Below are positions 53,080 to 64,000 of a stretch of 64,000 nt of DNA, piece after piece. This DNA comes from Rhizobium sp. ARZ01 (GTDB lineage: Bacteria > Pseudomonadota > Alphaproteobacteria > Rhizobiales > Rhizobiaceae), in the NCBI RefSeq assembly GCF_014851675.1, contig NZ_JACVAE010000001.1, positions 1,054,001 through 1,118,000 of the forward strand, in the 5' to 3' direction. Below the pieces are notes generated by a model. The model was not told where the DNA came from. It did not search any database and worked only from the letters and a program-made list of their open reading frames with translations. Both the position numbers and the translations under genes were made by a program. Position 1 is the first letter of the stretch. Every line of letters begins with the position of its first letter.

Positions 53080-53688
53080 ATGAATAAGCCGGCAGGACAG
53101 GAAGCGACCGCAACCGAAGTCCTGCCGACGGAAGCCGCCGGCGCGGACCCCTTCGGGTTTTCGCCGTGGCTGAAGGAAATGCCTGCGGCGGCGATTCCGC
53201 CGCTGATGGCACACCCGGTCGCGGCGATGGCCGCGGCCACGGCGATCGGGTTCGGATTGACGAGCCACTTTGCCGGAATGGTCCTGGGGGCCATGCAGGG
53301 CGCTGCCGAACGGGCGAAGGGATTGCTCGACGAGGCGGAGGCTAAGGCAAGCGCCAGAGCCGAAGCGCCGAAGCCGGAACCGGCGAGGGCAGCTGTCGCG
53401 AGCGCGGCTGTTACCCCGGCTGAGGCGGGTACGAAACGCAAGCCGGCAACGGTTCGGAAAGGTTCCGGATCTAATGCCGGGCGGACCGACGACCTGAAGA
53501 TGATTTCAGGGATCGGTCCAAAGCTGGAACAGGTGCTGAACGGCAAGGGGATTTTCCGCTTTGCCGATATCGCACGTTGGGCCGCTTTGGATGTGGAAAG
53601 GATCGAAGCCGAGCTTGGCCTCGACGGGCGGATTGCCCGCGATGGCTGGGTGGAGCAGGCAAAGAAGCTGGCGAAGGCAAAGGGCTGA
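53080..53688 (+). CDS. Helix-hairpin-helix protein inside nuo operon, paralogous to NuoE tail
   Basis: The 202-residue product begins with an Ala/Pro-rich region and a moderately hydrophobic segment (about 40-65, AHPVAAMAAATAIGFGL). A charged helix and low-complexity linker follow, then residues 137-202 repeat the NuoE tail: DDLKMISGIGPKLEQVL, then IFRFADIARW and RDGWVEQAKKLAKAKG. It starts 4 bp after nuoF and precedes nuoG. The shared domain suggests a partner or assembly role for complex I, or duplication of the tail; neither is proven. Confidence 0.8.
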   Translation: MNKPAGQEATATEVLPTEAAGADPFGFSPWLKEMPAAAIPPLMAHPVAAMAAATAIGFGLTSHFAGMVLGAMQGAAERAKGLLDEAEAKASARAEAPKPEPARAAVASAAVTPAEAGTKRKPATVRKGSGSNAGRTDDLKMISGIGPKLEQVLNGKGIFRFADIARWAALDVERIEAELGLDGRIARDGWVEQAKKLAKAKG

Positions 53689-53810
53689 GGCCCGCCTGAG
53701 GCAGTTGCGGAAGGAACTGGCGCGGTCGGGATGGGGAGAACCCGGAACGGCGGCAAAGGATATGGCGCTGGCGGGGCCGAAAGCCTCGCGTGCAAAGCGG
53801 GAAGACGGAT

Positions 53811-55889
53811 ATGGCAAAACTGAAAGTCGACGGACAAGAGATTGAAGTTCCGGATCATTTCACGCTGTTGCAGGCGTGCGAGGAGGCCGGCGCCGAAGTT
53901 CCGCGCTTCTGTTTCCACGAGCGGCTGTCGGTCGCCGGTAACTGCCGCATGTGTCTGGTCGAGGTAAAGGGTGGCCCGCCGAAGCCGGCTGCGTCCTGCG
54001 CCATGAGCGTGCGTGACCTGCGCCCCGGCCCGAACGGCGAGCCACCGGAAGTCTTTACCACCACGCCGATGGTCAAGAAGGCCCGCGAAGGCGTGATGGA
54101 GTTCCTGCTGATCAACCATCCGCTGGATTGCCCGATCTGCGACCAGGGTGGCGAATGCGACCTGCAGGACCAGGCGATGGCCTTCGGTATTGACAGCTCG
54201 CGCTACCAGGAAAATAAGCGCGCGGTCGAGGACAAGTACATCGGCCCGCTCGTCAAGACGATCATGAACCGCTGCATCCACTGCACGCGCTGCGTCCGGT
54301 TCACCACGGAAGTCGCCGGCATCAGCGAACTCGGCCTGATCGGCCGTGGCGAAGACGCCGAAATCACCACCTACCTCGAACAGGCCATGACCTCGGAACT
54401 GCAGGGCAACGTCGTCGACCTCTGCCCGGTCGGCGCGCTGACATCCAAGCCGTTCGCATTCACCGCCCGTCCGTGGGAACTGAACAAGACCGAGTCGATC
54501 GACGTGATGGACGCCGTCGGTTCGGCGATCCGCGTCGATACCCGCGGCCGCGAAGTCATGCGCATCCTGCCGCGCGTCAACGAGGACATCAACGAAGAGT
54601 GGATCTCCGACAAGACCCGCTACATCTGGGATGGCCTCAAGACCCAGCGTCTCGACCGCCCCTACGTTCGCAAGGACGGCCGCCTGCAGCCCGCAAGCTG
54701 GTCGGAAGCGTTTGACGCGATCAAGTCTGCCGTTTCCGGAAAATCGGGCGAGCGGATCGGCGCGATCGCCGGTGATCTGGCTTCCGTCGAGGAAATGTAT
54801 GCGCTGCGCGAATTGATGACGGCGCTCGGCTCGAAGAACATCGACTGCCGTCAGGATGGTACCGCACTGCATCCCTCGTTCGGTCGCGCGAGCTACCTCT
54901 TCAACCCGACCATCGCCGGTATCGAACAGGCTGATGCGCTGCTCATCGTCGGCGCCAACCCGCGTATCGAGGCTGCGGTGCTGAACGCCCGCATTCGCAA
55001 GCGCTGGCGCATGGACAGCTTCCCCATCGCCGTGATCGGTGAACAGGCTGAGCTGCGCTACGGTTACGAGAATCTCGGCGCCGGGCCGGAAACGCTCGCC
55101 GAACTGGTGGATGGCTCGAACAAGTTCGCAGCTGTTCTGAAGAAGGCTAAGCATCCGATGATCATCGTCGGCCAGGGTGCGCTGTCGCGGACCGATGGCC
55201 TGGCCGTACTTGGTAACGTGGTCAAGCTGGCTGAGTCGGTCGGAGCGGTTTCGGCCGAGTGGAACGGTCTTGCGGTTCTCCACACCGCCGCTTCGCGCGT
55301 CGGCGGCCTCGACCTGGGCTTCGTGCCGGGCGAGGGGGGCAAGGCAGCTTCCGAGATACTGACCGAGACGGACGTCCTGTTCCTGCTTGGTGCGGATGAA
55401 CTGGACTTCGCAAAGAAGACCGCTTTCACCGTCTACATCGGCTCCCACGGTGACAACGCCGCACACGCAGCCGACGTGATCCTGCCGGGCGCGACCTACA
55501 CCGAGAAGTCGGGCACCTGGGTTAACACCGAAGGCCGCGTGCAGATGGGCAACCGCGCCGGCTTCGCCCCGGGCGAGGCTCGCGAGGACTGGGCGATCCT
55601 GCGCGCGCTTTCGGACGTGCTCGGCAAGAAGCTGCCGTTTGATTCGCTCGCGCAACTTCGCGCCAAGCTCTATGCGGCGCACCCGCATTTTGCGGAGATC
55701 AACGAGATCTCTCCGGTCAACAGCCCGGATCTTGCGGCACTTGCGAAAAAAGGCGGGAAGATGGCCAAATCCGGGTTTGCGTCTCCGGTCAAAGACTTCT
55801 ATTTGACGAACCCGATAGCGCGCGCCTCCGCGGTCATGGCCGAGTGCTCGGCACTCGCCCGCAACAACTTCAAAGCCGCGGCGGAATAA
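53811..55889 (+). CDS. nuoG: NADH-quinone oxidoreductase subunit G
   Basis: The 692-residue subunit carries several Fe-S clusters. The N-terminus is a 2Fe-2S ferredoxin domain ([22 protein letters not shown], read in parts). It is followed by the His-Cys3 region ([14 protein letters not shown]), [10 protein letters not shown], and a molybdopterin-oxidoreductase-like C-terminal half. ATG 53811 begins [14 protein letters not shown]. An upstream frame start at 53790 is not needed. Confidence 0.97.
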   Translation: MAKLKVDGQEIEVPDHFTLLQACEEAGAEVPRFCFHERLSVAGNCRMCLVEVKGGPPKPAASCAMSVRDLRPGPNGEPPEVFTTTPMVKKAREGVMEFLLINHPLDCPICDQGGECDLQDQAMAFGIDSSRYQENKRAVEDKYIGPLVKTIMNRCIHCTRCVRFTTEVAGISELGLIGRGEDAEITTYLEQAMTSELQGNVVDLCPVGALTSKPFAFTARPWELNKTESIDVMDAVGSAIRVDTRGREVMRILPRVNEDINEEWISDKTRYIWDGLKTQRLDRPYVRKDGRLQPASWSEAFDAIKSAVSGKSGERIGAIAGDLASVEEMYALRELMTALGSKNIDCRQDGTALHPSFGRASYLFNPTIAGIEQADALLIVGANPRIEAAVLNARIRKRWRMDSFPIAVIGEQAELRYGYENLGAGPETLAELVDGSNKFAAVLKKAKHPMIIVGQGALSRTDGLAVLGNVVKLAESVGAVSAEWNGLAVLHTAASRVGGLDLGFVPGEGGKAASEILTETDVLFLLGADELDFAKKTAFTVYIGSHGDNAAHAADVILPGATYTEKSGTWVNTEGRVQMGNRAGFAPGEAREDWAILRALSDVLGKKLPFDSLAQLRAKLYAAHPHFAEINEISPVNSPDLAALAKKGGKMAKSGFASPVKDFYLTNPIARASAVMAECSALARNNFKAAAE

Positions 55890-55908
55890 GCGCGAGGGAA
55901 TAGGCATT

Positions 55909-56955
55909 ATGGACGCTTTCATTTCAAGCTATGTGTGGCCTGCGGTCATTATGGTCGCCCAGTCGCTGCTGCTGCTAGTCGCGCTGCTTCTCTTCGTCGC
56001 CTATATCCTGCTGGCCGACCGCAAGATCTGGGCGGCCGTGCAGATGCGCCGCGGTCCGAACGTGGTGGGTCCGTGGGGCCTGTTCCAGTCGTTTGCGGAC
56101 CTGTTGAAGTTCGTCTTCAAGGAGCCGGTGATTCCGGCCTCGGCCAACAAGGCGATCTTCCTGCTGGCGCCGCTCGTTTCCGTGACGCTCGCGCTCGCCA
56201 CCTGGGCAGTGGTTCCGCTCAATGAGAACTGGGTGATCGCTAACATCAACGTTGGCATCCTCTACATTTTTGCCATCTCCTCGCTCGAGGTCTATGGCAT
56301 CATCATGGGCGGCTGGGCTTCCAACTCGAAGTATGCGTTCCTGGGTGCGCTGCGCTCCGCCGCACAGATGATTTCCTATGAAGTCTCGATTGGCTTCGTC
56401 ATCGTCACTGTGCTTCTGTGCGTCGGTTCGCTGAACCTGACCGATATCGTCAATTCGCAGAGCACCGGCGTCGGCACGATGCTCGGCCTGCCGGCCTCGT
56501 TCCTCGACTGGCATTGGCTGGCGCTGTTCCCGATGTTCATCGTGTTCTTCATCTCGGCGCTCGCCGAGACGAACCGCCCGCCCTTTGACCTGCCGGAAGC
56601 TGAATCCGAACTCGTCGCCGGCTTCATGGTCGAGTACGGCTCCACTCCCTACATGATGTTCATGCTCGGCGAATACGCAGCCATCTGTCTGATGTGCGCG
56701 CTGACCACCATCCTGTTCCTCGGCGGCTGGCTGCCTCCCATCGACTTCTGGCTGTTCAACTGGGTTCCGGGCATCGTTTGGTTCGTCCTCAAGGCCTCGC
56801 TCGTTTTCTTCATGTTCGCCATGGTGAAGGCATTCGTGCCGCGTTACCGCTACGACCAGCTGATGCGTCTCGGCTGGAAGGTCTTCCTTCCGCTCTCGCT
56901 CGCAATGGTCGTCATCGTCGCATTCGTGTTGAAGCTCACCGGCTGGTCCGCGTAA
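55909..56955 (+). CDS. nuoH: NADH-quinone oxidoreductase subunit H
   Basis: The 348-residue, roughly eight-helix subunit links the quinone site to the membrane arm. Diagnostic blocks are [38 protein letters not shown] sequence, and [24 protein letters not shown], all read in parts. Confidence 0.97.
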   Translation: MDAFISSYVWPAVIMVAQSLLLLVALLLFVAYILLADRKIWAAVQMRRGPNVVGPWGLFQSFADLLKFVFKEPVIPASANKAIFLLAPLVSVTLALATWAVVPLNENWVIANINVGILYIFAISSLEVYGIIMGGWASNSKYAFLGALRSAAQMISYEVSIGFVIVTVLLCVGSLNLTDIVNSQSTGVGTMLGLPASFLDWHWLALFPMFIVFFISALAETNRPPFDLPEAESELVAGFMVEYGSTPYMMFMLGEYAAICLMCALTTILFLGGWLPPIDFWLFNWVPGIVWFVLKASLVFFMFAMVKAFVPRYRYDQLMRLGWKVFLPLSLAMVVIVAFVLKLTGWSA

Positions 56956-56992
56956 TGACCGGCCGTGATTTCAGCAGCATTGGAGCTTAATA

Positions 56993-57484
56993 ATGGCTAG
57001 TCTTTCGCAAGCCGTGAACTCGCTGTTCCTCAAGGAGTTTGTCGGCGCGTTCTTCCTGTCCATGCGTTACTTCTTCCGCCCGAAGGCGACGTTGAACTAT
57101 CCCTTCGAGAAGGGGCCGGTCTCGCCGCGCTTCCGCGGTGAGCATGCGCTGCGCCGCTATCCGAATGGCGAGGAACGCTGCATCGCCTGCAAGCTGTGCG
57201 AGGCGATCTGTCCGGCACAGGCGATCACCATCGAAGCCGGTCCGCGCCGCAACGACGGCACACGCCGGACCGTGCGCTACGACATCGACATGGTGAAGTG
57301 CATCTATTGCGGCTTCTGCCAGGAAGCATGCCCGGTCGATGCCATCGTCGAGGGACCGAACTTCGAGTTCGCCACGGAGACGCGCGAAGAGCTCTACTAC
57401 GACAAGCAGAAGCTGCTCGATAACGGCGATCGCTGGGAGCGGGAAATCGCCCGCAACATTGCAATGGATTCTCCCTACCGTTAA
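56993..57484 (+). CDS. nuoI: NADH-quinone oxidoreductase subunit I
   Basis: The 163-residue subunit carries two 4Fe-4S clusters: [16 protein letters not shown] and [16 protein letters not shown]. It relays electrons toward NuoB. The length is typical. Confidence 0.97.
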   Translation: MASLSQAVNSLFLKEFVGAFFLSMRYFFRPKATLNYPFEKGPVSPRFRGEHALRRYPNGEERCIACKLCEAICPAQAITIEAGPRRNDGTRRTVRYDIDMVKCIYCGFCQEACPVDAIVEGPNFEFATETREELYYDKQKLLDNGDRWEREIARNIAMDSPYR

Positions 57485-57540
57485 GTCGCAGGGCAGGTTC
57501 GGCCGCCTTTCGGGGCGACGGACATTCGAATGAGTTACGT

Positions 57541-57565
57541 GCTTGGTGGCGTAGGGCCGCCAAGC
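57541..57565 (+). promoter_or_regulatory. Intercistronic hairpin between nuoI and nuoJ
   Basis: GCTTGGTGGC (57541-57550) pairs with GCCGCCAAGC (57556-57565), with one G-U pair and a 5-nt loop, inside the 139-bp gap, the longest in the operon. No U-run follows, so it may tune mRNA processing or partial read-through. Confidence 0.5.
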
Positions 57566-57623
57566 TTCGATGGAAGGGCGGCATAGAGGCCACACTTTCC
57601 GGGGAAGACGAAAAGGCACCAAC

Positions 57624-58238
57624 ATGGGTCTGCAGGCTCTCTTTTTCTATCTCTTCGCCTTCGTGGCGGTGGCGTCCGCGTTCATGGTGATCGCGGCGAA
57701 GAACCCGGTCTATTCCGTGCTCTTCCTCATCGTCACCTTCTTCAATGCGGCGGGGCTCTTCCTGCTGACCGGCGCCGAGTTCCTGGCGATGATCCTGCTT
57801 GTGGTCTATGTCGGCGCGGTCGCGGTCCTCTTCCTCTTCGTCGTGATGATGCTGGATGTCGATTTCGCAGCTCTCCGGTCGGGCGTGATCGAACACGCCC
57901 CGGTTGGCGCTCTTGTCGGCCTGGTGCTGGCGGTGGAACTGATCATCGTCGTTGGCGGCTCGACACTTTCGCCCGAGATCGCGAGCAACTCGGCGATGCC
58001 GATCCCGCCCGTTGCCGAACGGACGAACACGGCTGCGTTGGGTGACGTGCTCTACACGAACTACGTCTATTTCTTCCAGATCGCCGGCCTTGTGCTTCTG
58101 GTCGCAATGATCGGCGCGATCGTGCTGACGCTGCGTCAGCGTGAAGGTATCAAGCGCCAGGACGTTTCCAGGCAGGTTGCCCGCTCGCCCGAAACCGCCG
58201 TCGAGGTGGTCAAGGTCAAGCCGGGCCAGGGTATTTGA
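57624..58238 (+). CDS. nuoJ: NADH-quinone oxidoreductase subunit J
   Basis: The 204-residue membrane subunit has five hydrophobic helices, with MVIAAKNPVYSVLFLIVTFFNAAG and LLVVYVGAVAVLFLFVVMMLDVD, read in parts. The latter includes the pi-bulge helix region. ATG 57624 is preferred over the upstream frame start at 57570. Confidence 0.96.
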   Translation: MGLQALFFYLFAFVAVASAFMVIAAKNPVYSVLFLIVTFFNAAGLFLLTGAEFLAMILLVVYVGAVAVLFLFVVMMLDVDFAALRSGVIEHAPVGALVGLVLAVELIIVVGGSTLSPEIASNSAMPIPPVAERTNTAALGDVLYTNYVYFFQIAGLVLLVAMIGAIVLTLRQREGIKRQDVSRQVARSPETAVEVVKVKPGQGI

Positions 58239-58266
58239 GGCGCGCGGGACTTAAGGAATTCGCATC

Positions 58267-58575
58267 ATGGAAATCGGTATTTCCCACTATCTCACGGTCA
58301 GCGCCATCCTGTTCACGCTCGGCGTCTTCGGCATCTTCCTGAACCGGAAGAACGTCATCGTCATCCTGATGTCGATCGAGCTGATCCTGCTCGCCGTCAA
58401 CATCAACATGGTCGCTTTCTCTGCCTTCCTGAACGACATCGTCGGGCAGGTCTTCGCGCTGTTCATCCTGACGGTTGCAGCTGCAGAAGCGGCCATCGGT
58501 CTTGCAATTCTCGTCGTCTTCTACCGCAACCGCGGCTCCATCGCCGTGGAAGACGTCAATGTGATGAAGGGTTGA
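58267..58575 (+). CDS. nuoK: NADH-quinone oxidoreductase subunit K
   Basis: The 102-residue three-helix subunit has the conserved [24 protein letters not shown] and [17 protein letters not shown] regions, with the key membrane glutamates (SIELIL and AAEAA). Confidence 0.97.
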   Translation: MEIGISHYLTVSAILFTLGVFGIFLNRKNVIVILMSIELILLAVNINMVAFSAFLNDIVGQVFALFILTVAAAEAAIGLAILVVFYRNRGSIAVEDVNVMKG

Positions 58576-58582
58576 TCGGGTC

Positions 58583-60580
58583 ATGGATACCATCATCAAG
58601 GCAATCGTCTTCCTTCCGCTGATCGGCTTCCTGATCGCCGGCCTCGGTGGCAACACGATCGGCGCAAAGGCGTCCGAATTCGTAACCTGCGCCTTCATGG
58701 TCATCGCCTGCGCGCTGTCCTGGCTGGTGTTCTTCCAGGTGGCGCTCGGCCACGAAGAGCTGATCAAGGTATCGGTGATGCGCTGGATCCAGTCCGGCAG
58801 CTTCGATGTCGAGTGGGCCTTCCGCGTCGATACGCTGACGGCGGTCATGTTCGTCGTCGTCAACACCGTGTCGATGCTCGTGCATGTCTATTCGGTCGGC
58901 TATATGCACCATGACCCGCATCGCCCGCGCTTCTTTGGCTATCTGTCGCTGTTCACCTTCGCGATGCTCATGCTCATCACGTCGGACAACCTGCTGCAGA
59001 TGTTCTTCGGCTGGGAAGGTGTCGGTCTCGCGTCGTACCTGTTGATCGGCTTCTGGTACAAAAAGGCCTCGGCCAATGCAGCCGCGATGAAGGCTTTCAT
59101 CGTCAACCGCGTCGGCGACTTCGGTTTCGTCCTTGGCATCTGCGCGGTCTTCGTGCTGTTCGGCTCCGCCAATCTCGAGACGATCTTCGCTACCGCGGCG
59201 ACCTATCTGCCGGCCGAGGGTGCAGCCGATGCGACCAACTCCGTCATCACGCTGTTTGGCATGGAACTCGACAAGGCCAATGCCCTGACGGCTGCCTGCC
59301 TGCTGCTCTTTATGGGCGCGATGGGCAAGTCGGCGCAGTTCTTGCTGCACACCTGGCTTCCTGACGCCATGGAAGGCCCGACACCTGTTTCCGCCCTCAT
59401 CCATGCCGCAACCATGGTTACCGCCGGTGTCTTCCTCGTCGCCCGCATGTCGCCGCTGTTCGAGCTGTCGCCGGATGCGCTGACCGTCGTCACGCTTGTT
59501 GGTGCGATCACCGCCTTCTTCGCCGCGACCGTCGGGCTGGTGCAGAACGACATCAAGCGTGTCATCGCCTATTCGACCTGCTCGCAGCTCGGTTACATGT
59601 TCGTGGCACTCGGCGTTGGCGCCTATGGCGCGGCGATCTTCCACCTGTTCACGCACGCCTTCTTCAAAGCCCTGCTGTTCCTTGGCGCCGGTTCGGTCAT
59701 CCACGCCGTCGATGGCGAGCAGGACATGCGCTACATGGGTGGTCTTCGCACGCACATCCCGGCCACCTTCTGGATGATGACGATCGGCACGCTGGCGCTG
59801 ACCGGCGTCGGCATCCCGGGCACCGTGATCGGTTTTGCCGGCTTCTTCTCGAAGGATGCCATCATTGAATCGACCTTTGCCTCGCACAGCTCGGTTGCAG
59901 GCTTCGCCTTCGCGCTGCTCGTAATTGCTGCGTTGTTCACCAGCTTCTATTCCTGGCGCCTGGCGTTCATGACGTTCTTCGGCAAGCCGCGCGCGTCCTC
60001 CGACGTCATGCATCACGTGCATGAATCGCCCGCCGTCATGCTGATTCCGCTCTATCTTCTGGCGGTTGGTGCGATTTTCGCGGGCTTCCTCTTCCACGAC
60101 TACTTCTATGGTCACCACTACGTGGAGTTCTGGCAGGGCGCGCTGTTCACCGGTCCGGAAAACAAGCTCCTCGAGGAATTCCACCACGTTCCGTTGTGGG
60201 TGAAGTGGAGCCCGTTCGTGGCGATGGCCGTCGGTTTCTTCACGGCATGGGTCATGTATATCCGCCGGCCGGACCTGCCGCGCTACTTCGCCGAGCAGCA
60301 TCATGGTCTGTACCAGTTCCTGCTGAACAAGTGGTACTTCGACGAGCTCTACGACTTCCTTTTCGTTCGTCCGGCGCTCTGGCTTGGCCGGCTGCTCTGG
60401 AAGGGCGGTGACGGCGCTGTCATCGACGGCCTGGGGCCGAATGGCGTCGCTGCGCGGGTCCTTGACGTCACCAACCGGGTCGTCCGCCTGCAGACCGGTT
60501 ACCTCTATCACTATGCCTTCGCGATGCTGCTTGGGATTGCGGCACTCGTTACCTGGATGATGCTCGGGAGTTCCCTCTGA
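58583..60580 (+). CDS. nuoL: NADH-quinone oxidoreductase subunit L
   Basis: The 665-residue antiporter-like subunit forms the distal proton channel and the long lateral helix. Diagnostic blocks are [43 protein letters not shown] and [18 protein letters not shown], with the expected Glu and Lys residues. It follows nuoK by 7 bp; its TGA overlaps the nuoM start. Confidence 0.97.
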   Translation: MDTIIKAIVFLPLIGFLIAGLGGNTIGAKASEFVTCAFMVIACALSWLVFFQVALGHEELIKVSVMRWIQSGSFDVEWAFRVDTLTAVMFVVVNTVSMLVHVYSVGYMHHDPHRPRFFGYLSLFTFAMLMLITSDNLLQMFFGWEGVGLASYLLIGFWYKKASANAAAMKAFIVNRVGDFGFVLGICAVFVLFGSANLETIFATAATYLPAEGAADATNSVITLFGMELDKANALTAACLLLFMGAMGKSAQFLLHTWLPDAMEGPTPVSALIHAATMVTAGVFLVARMSPLFELSPDALTVVTLVGAITAFFAATVGLVQNDIKRVIAYSTCSQLGYMFVALGVGAYGAAIFHLFTHAFFKALLFLGAGSVIHAVDGEQDMRYMGGLRTHIPATFWMMTIGTLALTGVGIPGTVIGFAGFFSKDAIIESTFASHSSVAGFAFALLVIAALFTSFYSWRLAFMTFFGKPRASSDVMHHVHESPAVMLIPLYLLAVGAIFAGFLFHDYFYGHHYVEFWQGALFTGPENKLLEEFHHVPLWVKWSPFVAMAVGFFTAWVMYIRRPDLPRYFAEQHHGLYQFLLNKWYFDELYDFLFVRPALWLGRLLWKGGDGAVIDGLGPNGVAARVLDVTNRVVRLQTGYLYHYAFAMLLGIAALVTWMMLGSSL

Positions 60581-62091
60581 TGACCGATTGGCCCATTCTT
60601 TCCGCGGTCACATTCCTCCCGCTCGTCGGTGTGGCGCTGCTGCTGCTGACGCGTGAGGACAGCCCCTATGGGCGGCGGAACATTCTGAACGTCTCGCTGC
60701 TGACAACGGTGTTCACCTTTATCCTGTCGCTCTTCATCTGGGCGGGCTTCGACTATTCGAATCCCGGCTTCCAGATGCTGGAGAAGCATGAGTGGCTCGG
60801 CACAGGCATCGCCTACCATCTCGGCGTTGATGGCATCTCCATGCTGTTCGTCATCCTGACGACCCTGCTGATGCCGTTCTGCATCCTGGCGAGCTGGACC
60901 TCGATCGAGAAGCGCCTGAAGGAATACATGATCGCCTTCCTGATCCTGGAAGTGTTCATGGTCGGTGTGTTCGTCTCGCTCGATATCGTCCTCTTCTACG
61001 TGTTCTTCGAAGCCGGCCTGATCCCGATGTTCATCATCATCGGTGTCTGGGGTGGTAAGGACCGGGTTTACGCGAGCTACAAGTTTTTCCTCTATACGCT
61101 GCTCGGCTCGGTGCTGATGCTGCTCGCCATCATGGCGATGTACTGGCAGGCCGGTACGACCAGCATTCCGGAACTGCTCGCCTACAGCTTCCCGCGTGAG
61201 ATGCAGACCTGGCTGTGGCTGGCCTTCTTCGCCTCGTTTGCGGTGAAGATGCCGATGTGGCCGGTCCACACTTGGTTGCCGGACGCGCACGTCCAGGCGC
61301 CGACCGCGGGGTCGGTCATTCTGGCCGGTATCCTCTTGAAGCTCGGTGGCTACGGTTTCCTGCGCTTCTCGCTGCCGATGTTCCCGCTCGCATCCGACTA
61401 CTTCGCGCCGTTCGTCTTCACGATCTCGGTCGTGGCGATCATTTACACCTCGTTGGTCGCGCTGGTGCAGGAAGACATCAAGAAGCTGATCGCCTACTCG
61501 TCGGTCGCGCACATGGGCTACGTCACCATGGGTATCTTCGCGGCGAACGCGCAGGGCGTTCAGGGCGCACTGTTCCAGATGCTGTCGCACGGCATCGTCT
61601 CGGGCGCGCTCTTCCTCTGCGTCGGCGTCGTCTATGACCGCCTGCATACGCGAGAGATCAGCGCCTATGGCGGCCTCGTCAACAACATGCCGAAGTACGC
61701 GGTCGCGTTCATGATCTTTACCATGGCGAACGTCGGTTTGCCCGGCACCTCCGGCTTCGTCGGTGAAATTATGACGCTGCTCGGCGCCTTCCGCGCCAAC
61801 ACCTGGGTCGCACTGTTCGCCACAACAGGTGTGATCCTCTCTGCGGCCTATGCGCTCTGGCTTTATCGCCGGGTGGTCTTCGGACCGCTGGAGAAGGAAA
61901 AGCTGAAGGCGCTGCTCGACCTGTCGGCGCGCGAAAAGGCGATCCTGTATCCGCTGGTCGCACTGACGATCTTCTTCGGCGTGTACCCGATACCGGTATT
62001 CGACGTGACGGCGGCGTCTGTTGACGCGCTGCTTAACAACTACACTGCGGCCCTCGAAGCAGCGCAATCCGTTGCGCTCTCGGCGAACTGA
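60580..62091 (+). CDS. nuoM: NADH-quinone oxidoreductase subunit M
   Basis: The 503-residue antiporter-like subunit pumps protons in the membrane arm. It has [49 protein letters not shown] and [20 protein letters not shown], read in parts. Starts at TGATG overlapping nuoL. Confidence 0.97.
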   Translation: MTDWPILSAVTFLPLVGVALLLLTREDSPYGRRNILNVSLLTTVFTFILSLFIWAGFDYSNPGFQMLEKHEWLGTGIAYHLGVDGISMLFVILTTLLMPFCILASWTSIEKRLKEYMIAFLILEVFMVGVFVSLDIVLFYVFFEAGLIPMFIIIGVWGGKDRVYASYKFFLYTLLGSVLMLLAIMAMYWQAGTTSIPELLAYSFPREMQTWLWLAFFASFAVKMPMWPVHTWLPDAHVQAPTAGSVILAGILLKLGGYGFLRFSLPMFPLASDYFAPFVFTISVVAIIYTSLVALVQEDIKKLIAYSSVAHMGYVTMGIFAANAQGVQGALFQMLSHGIVSGALFLCVGVVYDRLHTREISAYGGLVNNMPKYAVAFMIFTMANVGLPGTSGFVGEIMTLLGAFRANTWVALFATTGVILSAAYALWLYRRVVFGPLEKEKLKALLDLSAREKAILYPLVALTIFFGVYPIPVFDVTAASVDALLNNYTAALEAAQSVALSAN

Positions 62092-62108
62092 CGACGGGAT
62101 CTTTCGAA

Positions 62109-63551
62109 ATGACTGCTGAACTACTCCTTGCCAGCCTTCAGCTCTCGACGCCCGAGGTCATTCTTGCCGCCGGTGCGCTGGTGCTTCTGATGATCGGCGT
62201 CTTTTCCGGCGAAAGGTCGGCGACGACGGTCACCGGCCTTGCGGTGGCGGTCCTGATCATTGCCGGCCTCTGGCTGGTAATGCGTGGCCAAGACGGCCAG
62301 GCCTATGCGGGGGCCTTCGTTTCGGATCCGTTTGCGCGCTTTATGAAGGTGCTGACGCTGATCGGTTCGATCACCGCCATGGTCATGACGGTCGGGCACG
62401 CCCGCTCCGAGCAGATCGACCGTTTCGAGTTCCCGGTGCTGATCGTGCTCGCGACGCTCGGTATGATGCTGATGGTGTCGGCAAACGACCTACTGTCGCT
62501 CTACCTGTCGTTGGAACTGCAGTCGCTTGCACTCTATGTGGTTGCTGCGATCAACCGTGACAGCGTTCGCTCGACAGAAGCCGGCCTGAAGTATTTTGTG
62601 CTCGGCGCTCTGTCCTCGGGCATGTTGCTCTACGGCATGTCGCTCGTCTATGGCTTCACGGGTCATACCGGCTTCCAGGAAATCGCCGCGGCACTTTCTG
62701 CCGAGGGCCGTTCGCTTGGGCTCGTTTTCGGCGTGGTCTTCGTTCTTGCCGGTCTGGCGTTCAAGATCTCGGCCGTGCCGTTCCACATGTGGACGCCGGA
62801 CGTCTATGAAGGTGCACCGACGCCGGTCACGGCCTTTTTTGCGGCAGCGCCGAAGGTTGCGGCGATGGCCATGCTCGTTCGTATCGTCATCGAGGCCTTC
62901 CAGCCGATCGTCGCCGACTGGCAGCAGATCATCGTCTTCATCTCGATCGCTTCGATGCTGCTCGGCTCGTTTGCCGCGATTGGACAGCGCAACATCAAGC
63001 GCCTGATGGCCTATTCGTCCATCGGCCACATGGGGTATGCGCTTGTTGGTCTGTCTGCCGGCTCGATGGCCGGTGTGCGCGGCGTGGCGCTCTACATGCT
63101 GATCTACATGGTCATGACGCTCGGCACCTTTGCCTGCATTCTGGCAATGCGGCGTCGGGAGGGCGGAAACGTCGAGGCGATCGACGATCTTGCCGGTCTG
63201 TCGACGACGAATCCGTTCATGGCCGGTGTGCTGACGATCATGATGTTCTCGCTGGCCGGCATTCCGCCGATGGCAGGCTTCTTCGCCAAGTACTTCGTCT
63301 TCATGGCGGCGATCGAAGCGCATCTCTATGCACTGGCAGTCATCGGCGTGCTGTCCTCGGTCGTCGGCGCCTACTACTACCTGCGCATCGTAAAGGTCAT
63401 GTGGTTTGACGCCGCAACGGACGAATTTGCCCGCACCCCGGGTGAGCTCAAGCTGGTCTTCGGTCTCGCTGGCCTGTTCGTCGTCGCCTATGTGCTGATC
63501 GGTGGGCCGATCGGTGACGCGGCCGAAGCCGCCGCGCGGACCTTCTTTTGA
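62109..63551 (+). CDS. nuoN: NADH-quinone oxidoreductase subunit N
   Basis: The 480-residue antiporter-like subunit closes the set of 14 nuo genes. It has [35 protein letters not shown] and [21 protein letters not shown], read in parts. Its stop overlaps the proposed birA start. Confidence 0.97.
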   Translation: MTAELLLASLQLSTPEVILAAGALVLLMIGVFSGERSATTVTGLAVAVLIIAGLWLVMRGQDGQAYAGAFVSDPFARFMKVLTLIGSITAMVMTVGHARSEQIDRFEFPVLIVLATLGMMLMVSANDLLSLYLSLELQSLALYVVAAINRDSVRSTEAGLKYFVLGALSSGMLLYGMSLVYGFTGHTGFQEIAAALSAEGRSLGLVFGVVFVLAGLAFKISAVPFHMWTPDVYEGAPTPVTAFFAAAPKVAAMAMLVRIVIEAFQPIVADWQQIIVFISIASMLLGSFAAIGQRNIKRLMAYSSIGHMGYALVGLSAGSMAGVRGVALYMLIYMVMTLGTFACILAMRRREGGNVEAIDDLAGLSTTNPFMAGVLTIMMFSLAGIPPMAGFFAKYFVFMAAIEAHLYALAVIGVLSSVVGAYYYLRIVKVMWFDAATDEFARTPGELKLVFGLAGLFVVAYVLIGGPIGDAAEAAARTFF

Positions 63552-64000
63552 CCCCGGGGGCGGGAACTGGCCGGCTGACACTGGATGATTTCCGGCACGA
63601 AGCCTTGGTCGAAACCAGTTCCACGAACACGGAATGTTTTGAGCGCGCCCGCAAGGGCGCGCTTTCCGGTCTATGGGTGACGGCGGCTAAGCAGACCGGG
63701 GGCAGGGGACGACGTGGACGCCCGTGGACCTCGGAAGCCGGCAACCTTTACGCCTCGCTGTTGTTGATCGATCCGGCACCGATGGAGCGACTTGGCTCGC
63801 TTCCGCTTGCTGTGGCCATCGCTGTGCAGAGCGCGATTGCTTCCGTGATGCCGATAGGTTCGCCGCCGGTGTTGATCAAATGGCCGAACGACATCCTGAT
63901 CGAGCGCAAGAAGGTTTGCGGTATTCTGCTGGAGGCTGAAACGCTTCCGGATGGGCGGCAGGCGATCGTGATCGGTTGCGGCATCAACGTTGCCGTGGCA
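63548..64000 (+). CDS. birA: Biotin-[acetyl-CoA-carboxylase] ligase, partial
   Basis: The frame opens at TTG 63548, overlapping the nuoN stop, and runs off the window. The visible 151 residues have the biotin ligase core: [23 protein letters not shown] (biotinyl-AMP loop), [32 protein letters not shown] (read in parts) and GCGINV. It lacks an N-terminal DNA-binding domain, so it is a monofunctional ligase as in other rhizobia. It is likely co-transcribed with nuo. The start is tentative. Confidence 0.9.
   Translation, partial: MTPGAGTGRLTLDDFRHEALVETSSTNTECFERARKGALSGLWVTAAKQTGGRGRRGRPWTSEAGNLYASLLLIDPAPMERLGSLPLAVAIAVQSAIASVMPIGSPPVLIKWPNDILIERKKVCGILLEAETLPDGRQAIVIGCGINVAVA

Noticed and set aside
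51873..55922. Very long open frame antisense to nuoF-nuoG
   Set aside because: It is a mirror of codon bias in the highly conserved nuo genes; no motif and low-complexity His/Asp/Arg/Val composition.
58556..62067. Two long antisense frames opposite nuoL and nuoM
   Set aside because: Extremely polar His/Glu/Asp/Arg-rich products typical of shadows of membrane-protein genes; no ribosome-binding sites.

Overview
The window looks like a chromosomal segment of an alphaproteobacterium of the Rhizobiaceae, most like Sinorhizobium/Ensifer. The signs are a GC-rich sequence, a 14-gene nuo operon with a rhizobial-type NuoE carrying an extra C-terminal helix-hairpin-helix tail, birA directly after nuoN, a B12-dependent ribonucleotide reductase with NrdR boxes, and many small rhizobial exported or membrane proteins. 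The genus is an inference from family content; no search was run.

Layout. (1) 1-11.6 kb, mixed accessory genes: a partial PhoX-type phosphatase, an SNase-like protein, three small proteins, an IS66 remnant, hupE, then a four-gene minus-strand operon (di-haem cytochrome, DUF4331-SRPBCC fusion, TPR protein, small Tat-exported protein), DUF2277, two small proteins and a GNAT acetyltransferase. (2) 11.8-20.5 kb, regulators and sugar uptake: a LysR regulator divergent from a PNPOx-like protein, an SDR, and a LacI regulator divergent from an ABC sugar transporter (ATPase, permease, binding protein) followed by a DUF1349 protein, with two LacI-type operators between them. (3) 20.8-24.3 kb: an adenylate cyclase-TolB-TPR protein and an exported DUF1254/DUF1214 protein. 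(4) 24.3-36.3 kb, a defence-like or decaying island: an FtsH-like AAA+/M41 gene with a frameshift, a 5'-truncated metallophosphoesterase, a secreted single-haem-motif protein, a zincin-like gene with a downstream partner carrying an ExK motif, a convergent pair coding a separate HNH protein and an ABC ATPase with a degenerate HNH domain fused in front, and a DNA methyltransferase broken by two internal deletions. (5) 36.5-46 kb, housekeeping: nrdJ, gpt, a universal stress protein, a CinA-like protein, wrbA and a cytosine-deaminase-like hydrolase. (6) 46-64 kb: tRNA-Val, two identical tRNA-Asp genes, nuoA to nuoN with two extra small genes, and the start of birA.

How the genes work together. 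The nuo genes encode the complete proton-pumping NADH:quinone oxidoreductase, with peripheral subunits B, C, D, E, F, G and I and membrane subunits A, H, J, K, L, M and N. The ABC cluster forms an importer of the ribose-type family that is probably repressed by its LacI neighbour. The cytochrome/DUF4331/TPR/Tat operon is tightly coupled by overlapping start and stop codons and looks like one functional unit of unknown substrate.

The most promising undescribed system is at 29.1-34.7 kb. It has two convergent two-gene modules: zincin plus ExK/winged-helix protein, and HNH plus HNH-ABC ATPase, the latter resembling Septu (PtuA/PtuB) with an unusual fusion. Three copies of a dispersed repeat lie at 11.7, 22.7 and 24.4 kb, the last two near the left edge of this region.
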